This document shows positions 38,711 to 45,413 of a stretch of DNA of 64,000 bases, piece by piece. This DNA is from Microbacterium testaceum (GTDB lineage: Bacteria > Actinomycetota > Actinomycetes > Actinomycetales > Microbacteriaceae), in NCBI RefSeq assembly GCF_029761935.1, contig NZ_CP121699.1, forward strand, positions 434,001-498,000. Reading direction: 5' to 3'. A program made the translations under genes and the position numbers. The notes beneath the pieces were generated by a model. That model ran no database searches and was not told the origin of the DNA. It was given only the letters and a program-made list of their open reading frames with translations. The first letter of the stretch is position 1; each line of letters starts with the position of its first letter.

Positions 38711-39085
38711 ATGCAGCCAGTCGTGCGTCGTCGCGCGTCGCGCACCGTCACCGTCGGCGTCGTCGCCGCCCTCGCTGCCACCCTCACCGGGTGCGGGCAG
38801 GGGACGAACGTCTCGGACGACTACGCCCAGATCTGCCGGGACAATTCCACCCAGAAGCGACTTCCCGACGACGATTGCAACAACCACGGCGGCAGTGCGC
38901 ACTGGTACTACCTGCCGCTCGGCTCCAGCAGCCGGACGGTTCCCGCGGTGGGGCAGCCGGCCACCGGTGGTTCCGACAGCCTTCCTTCGGGCAAGACCGC
39001 TGCCCGCGGCATCTCGAGCGACGGAGACAGCGTCTCGCGCGGCGGCTTCGGCGGCTCGGGCTCCGACGGAAGCCACGGCAGCTGA
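38711..39085 (+). CDS. Lipoprotein with Ser/Gly-rich tail (YgiB/DUF1190-like)
   Basis: 124 aa. Signal peptide with lipobox LTGC (Cys about residue 28), a Cys-containing middle (YAQICRDNSTQKRLPDDDC) and a Ser/Gly-rich end containing SRGGFGGSGS. The GAAGGAGT ribosome site fixes the ATG. The stop overlaps the ATG of a glutathionylspermidine-synthase-family gene, as in the ygiB-ygiC pair of enterobacteria, where YgiB is a lipoprotein. Similarity to YgiB is judged from arrangement and tail composition only. Confidence 0.7.
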   Translation: MQPVVRRRASRTVTVGVVAALAATLTGCGQGTNVSDDYAQICRDNSTQKRLPDDDCNNHGGSAHWYYLPLGSSSRTVPAVGQPATGGSDSLPSGKTAARGISSDGDSVSRGGFGGSGSDGSHGS

Positions 39086-40389
39086 TGCGGCGCATCGAGC
39101 TCGACCCGCGTCCCGACTGGGAGCGCACCATCAAGCAGTCCGGCCTGATCTATTCGCACTCCGTCCGCGACGACGGGACGGCGGTGGAGTACTGGAACGA
39201 CGGCGCCGCCTACGTGTTCACCCTCCCCGAGGTCGAAGAGCTCGAGAAGCAGACCGAGGAACTGCACCGCATGAGCCTCGAGGCGGCCACATACATGGCA
39301 TCCGGGGCACTCGGTCATCTCGGGCTCAGCCCGAAGGCGTTCGAGCTCGCGCAATGGTCGCTCGAGCAGGACGAACCCGACGTCTACGCCCGCTTCGACC
39401 TCGCCTACGCCGGCGACGGCTCACCCGCCAAGATGCTCGAGTACAACGGCGACACCCCCACCGGTCTCATCGAGGCGTCGGTCACGCAGTGGTTCTGGTT
39501 GCAGGACAGGATCAAGAGCGGAGCGCTGCCCGCCGACACCGACCAATGGAACGGGCTGCACGAGGCCCTGGTGGAGCGCTGGCGAACCCTGTTGCACCGC
39601 TCGTTGAACGAGGGGGAGGGCGGGCGACTGTTCGTCGCTCACTCGGATGCCGACACCTACGGCGAAGACTGGGACACCGTCGCCTACATGCGCGACGTCG
39701 CCGGCGAGGCCGGGTGGGAACACACCGGCATCGAGATGAAGGAGATCGGCTGGCACCACGGCGCGCGGCAGTTCGTGGGCGTCCCGGAGCCCTGGGGCTC
39801 GTCGCGGAGCATCGCGGCGCTGCCCGGAGACACCCCGGGCACGCAGTACCCCGTGATCCGCAATCTCTTCAAGCTCTACCCGTGGGAGGACCTCGTCTCG
39901 GGCGAGGACCGCGTCGTCGGCGACCAGGAGTTCGGGGCCCTGCTCATCGCCGGTCGCGGACTCTTCGGCCGGTGGTACGAGCCGGCGTGGAAGATGTTCC
40001 TCTCGAACAAGCTCCTCCTCGTGGCCCTCTGGCGATTGTTCCCCGGCCACCCGAACCTGCTGCCGGCCTATGCCGACGGCCCCAACGGCATGACCGACTT
40101 CGTCGTCAAACCTGTCTTCGGTCGAGAGGGCGACGGCATCCAGGTGCATCGCCGTGACGGCAGCGTGACCTCGAACGGGCAGGAGTACCGCCGCGAGGGG
40201 ACGGGTCGCGAGCGCGTCTGGCAGCAGTACCACGAGTTGCCCGACTTCCCGGGATCGCAGGGGAGCAATCACCCCGTGCTCGGGTCGTGGGTGATCAACC
40301 AGGAAGCGTTCGGCGTCGGCATCCGCGAATCCGACGGACCGATCACCGACTATTTCTGCCGGTTCGCGCCGAACATCATCGAGAACTGA
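39085..40389 (+). CDS. Glutathionylspermidine synthase family (YgiC/YjfC-like) ATP-grasp enzyme
   Basis: 434 aa. The order FDLAYAGDGSPAKMLEYNGDTPTGLIEAS, FVAHSDADTYGEDWDTVAYM, LLPAYADGPNGMTDFVVKPVFGREGDGI and GSWVINQEAFGVGIRE matches the C-terminal synthetase domain of GspSA proteins. The amidase domain of the bifunctional enzyme is absent. The true substrates of stand-alone members are unproven. The gene is coupled to the upstream lipoprotein. Confidence 0.85.
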   Translation: MRRIELDPRPDWERTIKQSGLIYSHSVRDDGTAVEYWNDGAAYVFTLPEVEELEKQTEELHRMSLEAATYMASGALGHLGLSPKAFELAQWSLEQDEPDVYARFDLAYAGDGSPAKMLEYNGDTPTGLIEASVTQWFWLQDRIKSGALPADTDQWNGLHEALVERWRTLLHRSLNEGEGGRLFVAHSDADTYGEDWDTVAYMRDVAGEAGWEHTGIEMKEIGWHHGARQFVGVPEPWGSSRSIAALPGDTPGTQYPVIRNLFKLYPWEDLVSGEDRVVGDQEFGALLIAGRGLFGRWYEPAWKMFLSNKLLLVALWRLFPGHPNLLPAYADGPNGMTDFVVKPVFGREGDGIQVHRRDGSVTSNGQEYRREGTGRERVWQQYHELPDFPGSQGSNHPVLGSWVINQEAFGVGIRESDGPITDYFCRFAPNIIEN

Positions 40390-40413
40390 CGGCGCCGCCC
40401 CGCGGCTCGCCCT

Positions 40414-40980
40414 TCACGCGTCGATGTCGTCGACGCCCGGCATCCACGAGATGCCCGGCTTGCCCCACTTGCGCTTCTTCGCGATCTTGGCCGCCACCCG
40501 GCTGTCCTCCTCGTCGAGACGATCCACATACAGGATGCCGTCGAGGTGATCGAACTCGTGCTGGAGGATGCGCGCGCGCCAGCCCGTGACCTCGATACGG
40601 ACCGCGTGACCGTCGAGATCGGTGCCGGTGAGCAGCGCCGCCTCCGACCGCCGCAACGGGAAGCGTTCGCCGGGGAACGAGAGACATCCCTCGCTCTCTT
40701 CGTCGGGGTCGGGGTAGCCGGGCTCCATCGGACGGATCCACAAGTCGGGGTTGATCACCACGCCGCGCCAGGGTCGACCCTCGTCGTCCTCGTACGTGTA
40801 GGTGAAGATGCGCAGGCCAACTCCCACCTGCGGGGCGGCGAGACCCACGCCGGGGGCGGTGTCCATCGTCTCGAACATGTCGGCGACGAGCGTGCGCACC
40901 TCATCGGTGATCTCGTCGACACGGGAAGCGGGAGCGTGCAGCACGGGATCACCCATGATGCGAATCGGGAGTACGGCCAC
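40414..40980 (-). CDS. def: Peptide deformylase
   Basis: 188 aa. All three motifs are present: GVGLAAPQ (44-51), EGCLSFPG (Cys 99) and HEFDH (141-145), the Cys and two His residues being metal ligands. It removes the N-formyl group from new proteins. The long C-terminal tail (KIAKKRKWGKPGISWMPG) is typical of actinobacterial type-I Def. It is convergent with the preceding gene and divergent from the DMT transporter. Confidence 0.96.
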   Translation of the reverse strand: MAVLPIRIMGDPVLHAPASRVDEITDEVRTLVADMFETMDTAPGVGLAAPQVGVGLRIFTYTYEDDEGRPWRGVVINPDLWIRPMEPGYPDPDEESEGCLSFPGERFPLRRSEAALLTGTDLDGHAVRIEVTGWRARILQHEFDHLDGILYVDRLDEEDSRVAAKIAKKRKWGKPGISWMPGVDDIDA

Positions 40981-41021
40981 GTCACCAGCCTAACCAGCGG
41001 ACGGCGGGCTATCGTCGGAGG

Positions 41022-41984
41022 GTGATCCCGCTCGATGCCACCCTCAGCGACGGAATCGACCAACTCGTCGGTGTCTTCCGCGATCCCCGTATCCTCCTCG
41101 GCATCCCGTTGGCGCTCCTCGGAGCGGTGTTCATGTCGTTCGGCGCGCAGTACCAGCACCGCGGGGTGCAGAAGGTCGAGCGCCTCTCGGGCAAGACCAC
41201 CGGCGGCCTCTCGCGCAAGCAGCTCACGTCTCTGCTGACACGTCCCTCGTGGGTCGCGGGCACCGTCATGCTCGGACTGGCGATCGTGTGCCAGCTCTCG
41301 GCGCTGTCGGTCGCACCGCTCATTCTCGTTCAGCCTCTCGGTGCGATCGCGCTCGTGATCACGACGGTGTTGAACGCCCGCGTCTCTGGCCAGAAGCCGA
41401 CGCGGCAATCCCTGATCGCGATCGCCCTGTGCGTGGGCGGCATCTTCATCTTCGTGACGATCGCAGCGTTCTTCGCCACCGAGCACGTGGTCACCGAGCG
41501 CGAACTGTGGATCATCCTCGGCATCCTCGCCGTCGTGGTCATCGTCTTCGGCGTGTTCTGGGTGCTCGTGCGTCGCCGGGCGCAGGCACTCTTCTACATC
41601 ATGGCCGCGGGGGTGATCTACGGCTTCGTCGCGACCCTCGCGAAGGTCGTCATCAGCCGCGCGCAGGCCGGCAACTTCGAGTGGCTGACGATGCTGTGCC
41701 TCGTCGCTCTGCTGGCCGCGGTGGCCGTGGGCGCGTACTTCGTGCAGACCGCGTACTCGGTCGGTCCGCCCGACCTCGTCATCGCGGGGCTCACCGTGAT
41801 CGACCCGATCGTCGCGGTGTTGATCGGTCTTCTCGTCCTCGGCGAGGCGTCGACGGCCCCCGCGTGGGCGCTCATCGGCTTCGTCATCGCGGGCGCGATC
41901 GCCACCTGGGGCGTGATCCAGCTGACCAAGCATCACCCTCAGGTCACCGCGGACGGAAAGCCGGCGAAGCCTCGGGTGAAGTAG
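41022..41984 (+). CDS. DMT-family transporter (EamA-like membrane protein)
   Basis: 320 aa, GTG start. Nine or ten hydrophobic helices are seen, beginning with LLGIPLALLGAVFMSFGAQYQHRG and ending LIGFVIAGAIATWGVIQ. The repeated helix pairs suit the drug/metabolite transporter superfamily. The substrate is unknown. It ends 160 nt before the lipoprotein array of the opposite strand. Confidence 0.8.
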   Translation: MIPLDATLSDGIDQLVGVFRDPRILLGIPLALLGAVFMSFGAQYQHRGVQKVERLSGKTTGGLSRKQLTSLLTRPSWVAGTVMLGLAIVCQLSALSVAPLILVQPLGAIALVITTVLNARVSGQKPTRQSLIAIALCVGGIFIFVTIAAFFATEHVVTERELWIILGILAVVVIVFGVFWVLVRRRAQALFYIMAAGVIYGFVATLAKVVISRAQAGNFEWLTMLCLVALLAAVAVGAYFVQTAYSVGPPDLVIAGLTVIDPIVAVLIGLLVLGEASTAPAWALIGFVIAGAIATWGVIQLTKHHPQVTADGKPAKPRVK

Positions 41985-42144
41985 GCCGTTCTTCTGGTGG
42001 CTCCGGTGACAGCGAATACCTGTCGCGGAGGATCCGCCGCACCGCCCGGGCAGCCGGTGAAGGTCTCGATGCCTCTATCGCCCCCATTGGACCGCCTCGG
42101 CGACCTCTGGATCCAACGGCGGCGCCTCGAGAGGCCGATGCAGA

Positions 42145-42597
42145 TCACCGATTCACCAGAGATTCGAGTCGTTCGCCGGTGAGAGAGAGTGACTGGCCGT
42201 TGACGGCTTCAGCGATGCCGAGGTCCTCCGCCGCCGTTTTCAGCGAGATCCGGATTCCCCCTTCTTCCTTCGCGTAAAAGCCGACTCCGCCGACTCTCAT
42301 GTCTTCTGCGCTTCGGGCGACAACGCCCAGGATCGGGCCGAGAGTCTCGGCCGACACCGAGTAGCCGGGCTGCAGCGCGTCTGGCTCCAGGATCACCGAC
42401 ACAGTAAGGTCGCCCGAGAACGACGACAGATAGATGGCTTCCGCGCTGTGAACGCCGAGTCCTCCGTTCTTGAGCTGCCTCGCAAGGTCATCGGCACGCT
42501 CTTGCCCGGTCGGTCCACCTATGGAGCAACTGCCAAGCGCGGTGGCAAGGACAAGGCTCGACACCGCCAGCGCCGCCCCACGTTCTCGGATGTTCAT
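42145..42597 (-). CDS. Array lipoprotein, copy 5 (distal)
   Basis: 150 aa. Signal peptide with lipobox ALGSC followed by SIGGPTGQERADDLARQL, then a beta-rich region (SFSGDLTVSVILEPD), GGVGFYAKEEGGI and the helical end LGIAEAVNGQSLSLTGERLES. It is clearly paralogous to the copies at 42841, 43740 and 44296 and more distantly to that at 43294. I see no known family. By analogy with lipoprotein immunity proteins of type VII lipase toxins, a protective role is proposed. A degenerate frame ends at its ATG with the same ATGA overlap. Confidence 0.75.
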   Translation of the reverse strand: MNIRERGAALAVSSLVLATALGSCSIGGPTGQERADDLARQLKNGGLGVHSAEAIYLSSFSGDLTVSVILEPDALQPGYSVSAETLGPILGVVARSAEDMRVGGVGFYAKEEGGIRISLKTAAEDLGIAEAVNGQSLSLTGERLESLVNR

Positions 42598-42840
42598 CGT
42601 GACCCCACCGCCCGCTGGACTGCCGGGTCATGCCTGAGCGATGCAGTACTTGTCACCACTCTCGGCACACGTCGAGGGAATCCGTTGTGGTGGCTTCTGG
42701 CGCCGGCATGCTCGAAGCGCCGCAACACGCTGACTGCGGGGCGATCGGTGTGGATAACACCATGGCAGCGCCGGCCTTGTTCATTGATCACGCGCCGCAG
42801 TTTGAACGGCACTGGTGCGCTCCACAGGGACGAGCGCGGA
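42598..42840 (-). other. Decayed spacer between lipoprotein copies 4 and 5
   Basis: 243 nt with no convincing gene. A minus-strand open frame ends with TGA overlapping the ATG of copy 5, the layout that the other copies share with the small helical gene. Its translation, however, shows no clear similarity to that helical protein. It is probably a heavily decayed unit remnant. Confidence 0.35.
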
Positions 42841-43086
42841 TCACTGTTTAGCAAGAGAATCAAGCCGCTCTCCGGTTAGGTGGAGCGAGCTCCCGTTGAT
42901 TGCCTCACTGATGCCGAGCTCGCGCGCCGCCCCGACCATTGAAACGTCGATCCCGCCCTCTTCTTCAGCGGAGAAAAAAACAGCACGATCCTGTCCCGTT
43001 TGCCCGCCGATGGAACAACCACCGAGCAAAGTTGCGAAGAAGAAGCCAGCAATTGCCGTACTTACTCTGCGCTTGCCGCCGTTCAT
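42841..43086 (-). CDS. Array lipoprotein, copy 4, internally deleted
   Basis: 81 aa against about 150 in its paralogues. The lipoprotein signal (LLGGCSIGGQTGQDRA) joins directly in frame to the C-terminal third (VFFSAEEEGGIDVSMVGAARELGISEAINGSSLHLTGERLD). About 70 residues between GQDRA and the VFFSAEEEGG segment are missing. The reading frame is intact, so it could make a short lipoprotein, but it may equally be a decaying copy. Confidence 0.65.
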   Translation of the reverse strand: MNGGKRRVSTAIAGFFFATLLGGCSIGGQTGQDRAVFFSAEEEGGIDVSMVGAARELGISEAINGSSLHLTGERLDSLAKQ

Positions 43087-43277
43087 CGAACGCCCAAGGC
43101 CCGCACGCCACGGGCGCTACGCGCCTCAGCCAGTATGCGAAGTGTTTCAGCGGCCCGGCGCAAGCGAAGACCTCGGCGGGCAATTTGATCCGATGTGTTC
43201 TGACCTGACTTCAGTGCCAGACCCCGCGTAGTGGCCACCGCCACCACAGCCAGTCCACGTGCTCGTAATCGCATCAT
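43083..43277 (-). pseudogene. Degenerate copy of the small helical gene before lipoprotein copy 4
   Basis: An open frame whose end reads RLRRAAETLRILAEARSARGVRALG before the stop. It can be aligned with the C-terminus of the helical protein at 44745-45038 (DRLNRNAQVIRNLCKVYDECDLAGARALG) with 11 identities over 26 positions and one short gap. The stop overlaps the ATG of copy 4 in the same ATGA arrangement. The N-terminal half is hardly recognisable. Confidence 0.5.
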
Positions 43278-43293
43278 TTTTCTCGGCTCGCGG

Positions 43294-43743
43294 TCACTTC
43301 CCGGCGTAGGAGGTCCATTCCTCCGCGACAAGCGTCAGCGAATCGCCGTTGAGTGACTTCTGAAGCCCCAGCTCGGTCGCGGCATCTCGGAACGACAGGT
43401 CTTTCCCCGATTCGTCATCCGCGTAGAGATACAGGCTTGTCACTTTCATGTCTGCAGCGTTGTCTGCCGTGACCATGAGGATGCGTGTCAGGGTCGCGGC
43501 GGCGACCTCGCGGCCGCCCGGCTCCAAACCATCGGAGGAGAGCTTCACTGTGACGGTCAACCCGCCCGCGGCAGAGGGAGTCGTAACCACTTTCGCGCCC
43601 ACGACACCGCTGCCCGCGGATTCGAGCGCCGCTGTCAGCCGCGCCTCCTTCTCGCCGGTGCTGGGCCCGCCGAAGCAGGCGGTCAGCCCGAACAAGAGCG
43701 CAACAGCCAAGACGGTGAGGCCTGGACGAAGAGAACGGATCAT
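43294..43743 (-). CDS. Array lipoprotein, copy 3 (divergent)
   Basis: 149 aa, with lipobox LTAC and the same plan as the other copies (PSTGEKEARLTAALE, GGLTVTVKLSSDGLEPG, ADMKVTSLYLYADDE, ELGLQKSLNGDSLTLVAEE) but the lowest similarity to them. Its ATG overlaps the stop of copy 2 by 4 nt, without a helical gene between. It may recognise a different target variant if the family is protective. Confidence 0.72.
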   Translation of the reverse strand: MIRSLRPGLTVLAVALLFGLTACFGGPSTGEKEARLTAALESAGSGVVGAKVVTTPSAAGGLTVTVKLSSDGLEPGGREVAAATLTRILMVTADNAADMKVTSLYLYADDESGKDLSFRDAATELGLQKSLNGDSLTLVAEEWTSYAGK

Positions 43744-44195
43744 CGTCTCGCAAGCCTTTCGAGTCGTTCGGGGGTGAGAAGGAGTGCACTTCCGTCGAGG
43801 GCCTCAGCGATGCCGAGGTCCTCCGTCGCCCGCACCGTAGAAACGTCGGTTCCTTCCTCATCTTCTACGTAGAAAACAACTCCGCCGACATTCATCTCTT
43901 CGGCGCTTCGCGAAACGATCCCCAAGACACGACCGAGAGTCTCCGCTGTGACCGACTCTGCAGGCTGCACCACGTCAGAGCTGAGTACCACCGTCACGGA
44001 AAGATCGCCCGAGAACGAGGATTGAAAGATCGCCTTCGCGCTCCGCACGCCGAGCCCCGGATCCTCCAGCTGACTCGCGAGCTCATCGGCACGATCTTGC
44101 CCCGTTGGTCCGCCTATCGCACAACCGCCGAGCGCTGCAGCGAGGACAAACCCCGCCACCGCCCGCCCTGCTCCACGTGTGAAGGCACCCATCAT
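43740..44195 (-). CDS. Array lipoprotein, copy 2
   Basis: 151 aa. Lipobox LGGC, then AIGGPTGQDRADELASQL, SSFSGDLSVTVVLSSD, AEEMNVGGVVFYVEDEEG and LGIAEALDGSALLLTPERL. It is most similar to copies 4 and 5. A 36-aa remnant of the helical gene ends with TGA overlapping its ATG (44192-44195). No known domain is recognised; the mature part is predicted to be exposed on the outside of the membrane. Confidence 0.75.
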   Translation of the reverse strand: MMGAFTRGAGRAVAGFVLAAALGGCAIGGPTGQDRADELASQLEDPGLGVRSAKAIFQSSFSGDLSVTVVLSSDVVQPAESVTAETLGRVLGIVSRSAEEMNVGGVVFYVEDEEGTDVSTVRATEDLGIAEALDGSALLLTPERLERLARR

Positions 44196-44302
44196 GATCC
44201 CGACGCCCGCGCAGCTACCAGACCACAGTTGTCATACACATCAGCAAGCTTAGGAAGAGGGATTTCGCACCTGATCGAAACCCATTTATGTCGGGTCACC
44301 AT
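44192..44302 (-). pseudogene. Remnant (36 codons) of the small helical gene before copy 2
   Basis: The short frame ends in LADVYDNCGLVAARASGS. This matches the last 18 residues of the intact helical protein (LCKVYDECDLAGARALGE) at 10 of 18 positions. Its start lies inside the end of copy 1 and its stop overlaps the start of copy 2, so the rest of the gene was lost while the coupling junction survived. Confidence 0.65.
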
Positions 44303-44748
44303 TTCCTGATAGCTCGCAAATCAGATTGCAACAAGGTAAGGGACTTCCCATCGACCGCGTCAGTCAATCCGAGATCGCCTGCTGCGGACGCGAGCGAAAC
44401 GGCCTGACCTTCTGAGTCCTTTGCATATAGATCCATTGATCCGAGCCGCATCTGCTCCGTACCGCGACCAATTGTTGCGAGGATCGGACGAAGAGTGTCC
44501 GAAGATACAGATCCGTATTCCACAACTGAATCGTCAAGGGTAACGCGCAGAACCATCGTGCTCGAGATCGACCCGGTGTAATCGGCGGTCGCCTCGCGAA
44601 TGCCGAGGTTGTCCGACTCGAGTTGTGTGACGAGCTGGTCCGCTCGTTCCTGCCCAGTCGGTCCGAAACCAGCGCAGCCCGCAAGAAGCCAGGTCGCGGC
44701 TGCCAGGAAGACTGCGGCTTTGATCGTACGAGCAGTGGGGCGCATCAT
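44296..44748 (-). CDS. Array lipoprotein, copy 1 (toxin-proximal)
   Basis: 150 aa. Signal peptide LLAGC, then AGFGPTGQERADQLVTQLES, MVLRVTLDDSVVEYG, EQMRLGSMDLYAKDSEGQ and LGLTDAVDGKSLTLLQSDL. It overlaps the stop of the intact small helical gene by 4 nt (44745-44748), so it is the unit nearest the toxin-like gene and the best candidate for a matched immunity protein. The local base composition is clearly lower in GC than the housekeeping genes. Confidence 0.78.
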   Translation of the reverse strand: MMRPTARTIKAAVFLAAATWLLAGCAGFGPTGQERADQLVTQLESDNLGIREATADYTGSISSTMVLRVTLDDSVVEYGSVSSDTLRPILATIGRGTEQMRLGSMDLYAKDSEGQAVSLASAAGDLGLTDAVDGKSLTLLQSDLRAIRKW

Positions 44749-45038
44749 TCTCCTAGTGCCCGCGCGCCGGCAAGGTCACATTCGTCGTAAACCTTGCAAA
44801 GATTACGAATGACTTGGGCGTTCCTATTTAGCCGATCCTTGCGCTGCTCGGCTTCGGCGATCGCGCGTTCGTTGGCGGCCACCGCCGCCTCAGACGCGGC
44901 CCCGCTCGTCATAGAGCGAAGCGCTTCTGTTGCCACTGTTAGCTGCTTGAGGTTTTCGTCAAGATCGGCAACCCGAGCCTCCAATGCCACCGCGTGGTCA
45001 AGGAGGGGGCCAACGCGGACGTCAAGTCGGGGGGCCAC
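44745..45038 (-). CDS. Small helical (coiled-coil) protein of the toxin locus
   Basis: 97 aa, mostly charged helix with heptad-like spacing (ARVADLDENLKQLTVATEALRSM, then ANERAIAEAEQRKDRLNRNAQ). It has two Cys residues near the end (LCKVYDECDL) and no signal peptide or WxG motif. Small helical partners are common next to type VII (ESX) substrates as targeting factors or chaperones. It lies 5 nt after the YbaB-like gene and overlaps the first lipoprotein. Confidence 0.7.
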   Translation of the reverse strand: MAPRLDVRVGPLLDHAVALEARVADLDENLKQLTVATEALRSMTSGAASEAAVAANERAIAEAEQRKDRLNRNAQVIRNLCKVYDECDLAGARALGE

Positions 45039-45043
45039 TGAAG

Positions 45044-45409
45044 TCAGGCCCCCGTCCGGTGAGTCGAGCGCAGATGCGCGACAAGGGGCGATGATTCCCC
45101 AAGAAGGGACGCTGCTCGCTGCGCTGCCGCCTCGCGCGCAGATCTCTGGGCTCTGGTAATCGTATCGACGAGGATGGCCTCGAGCGCCTGCGCGTCGCCG
45201 GCTCGAGGGGGGAGCTTGACTCGCAAAATAGCGCCCTCCGCATTAGCGGTGACCTCGCAGTCTCCAAAATCACTCCGATAAGTCGATTGAACAGAACGCA
45301 GGTCTTCCGCATTATCGGCGAATGCGTCCCTGGTCGCTCTCGCAGCTTCGATTTGGGAATCGAGGCGTGCCCTAACGGCCTCTAAACGATCTTCTAATTC
45401 GCGAGTCAC
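45044..45409 (-). CDS. YbaB/EbfC-like protein in the ESX-type locus
   Basis: 121 aa. An N-terminal helix (LEDRLEAVRARLDSQIEAARATRD) is followed by the beta-hairpin and second helix of YbaB-like proteins (SDFGDCEVTANAEGAILRVKLPP, then ILVDTITRAQRSAREAAAQRA). YbaB-like proteins often accompany ESX-type effector genes in actinobacteria. GTG 45409 is preferred over an upstream ATG in the same frame because that ATG lies inside the toxin gene. The start is 4 nt after the toxin stop. Confidence 0.72.
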   Translation of the reverse strand: MTRELEDRLEAVRARLDSQIEAARATRDAFADNAEDLRSVQSTYRSDFGDCEVTANAEGAILRVKLPPRAGDAQALEAILVDTITRAQRSAREAAAQRAASLLGESSPLVAHLRSTHRTGA

Positions 45410-45413
45410 GGCT

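Noticed and set aside
41985..42144. Possible terminator after the lipoprotein array
   Set aside because: Partial GGATCC-containing repeats are present, but no stem of convincing length was found.
42448..42879. Plus-strand frame through the lipoprotein array
   Set aside because: It crosses the start of copy 5 and the spacer, has no recognisable protein features and no ribosome site.
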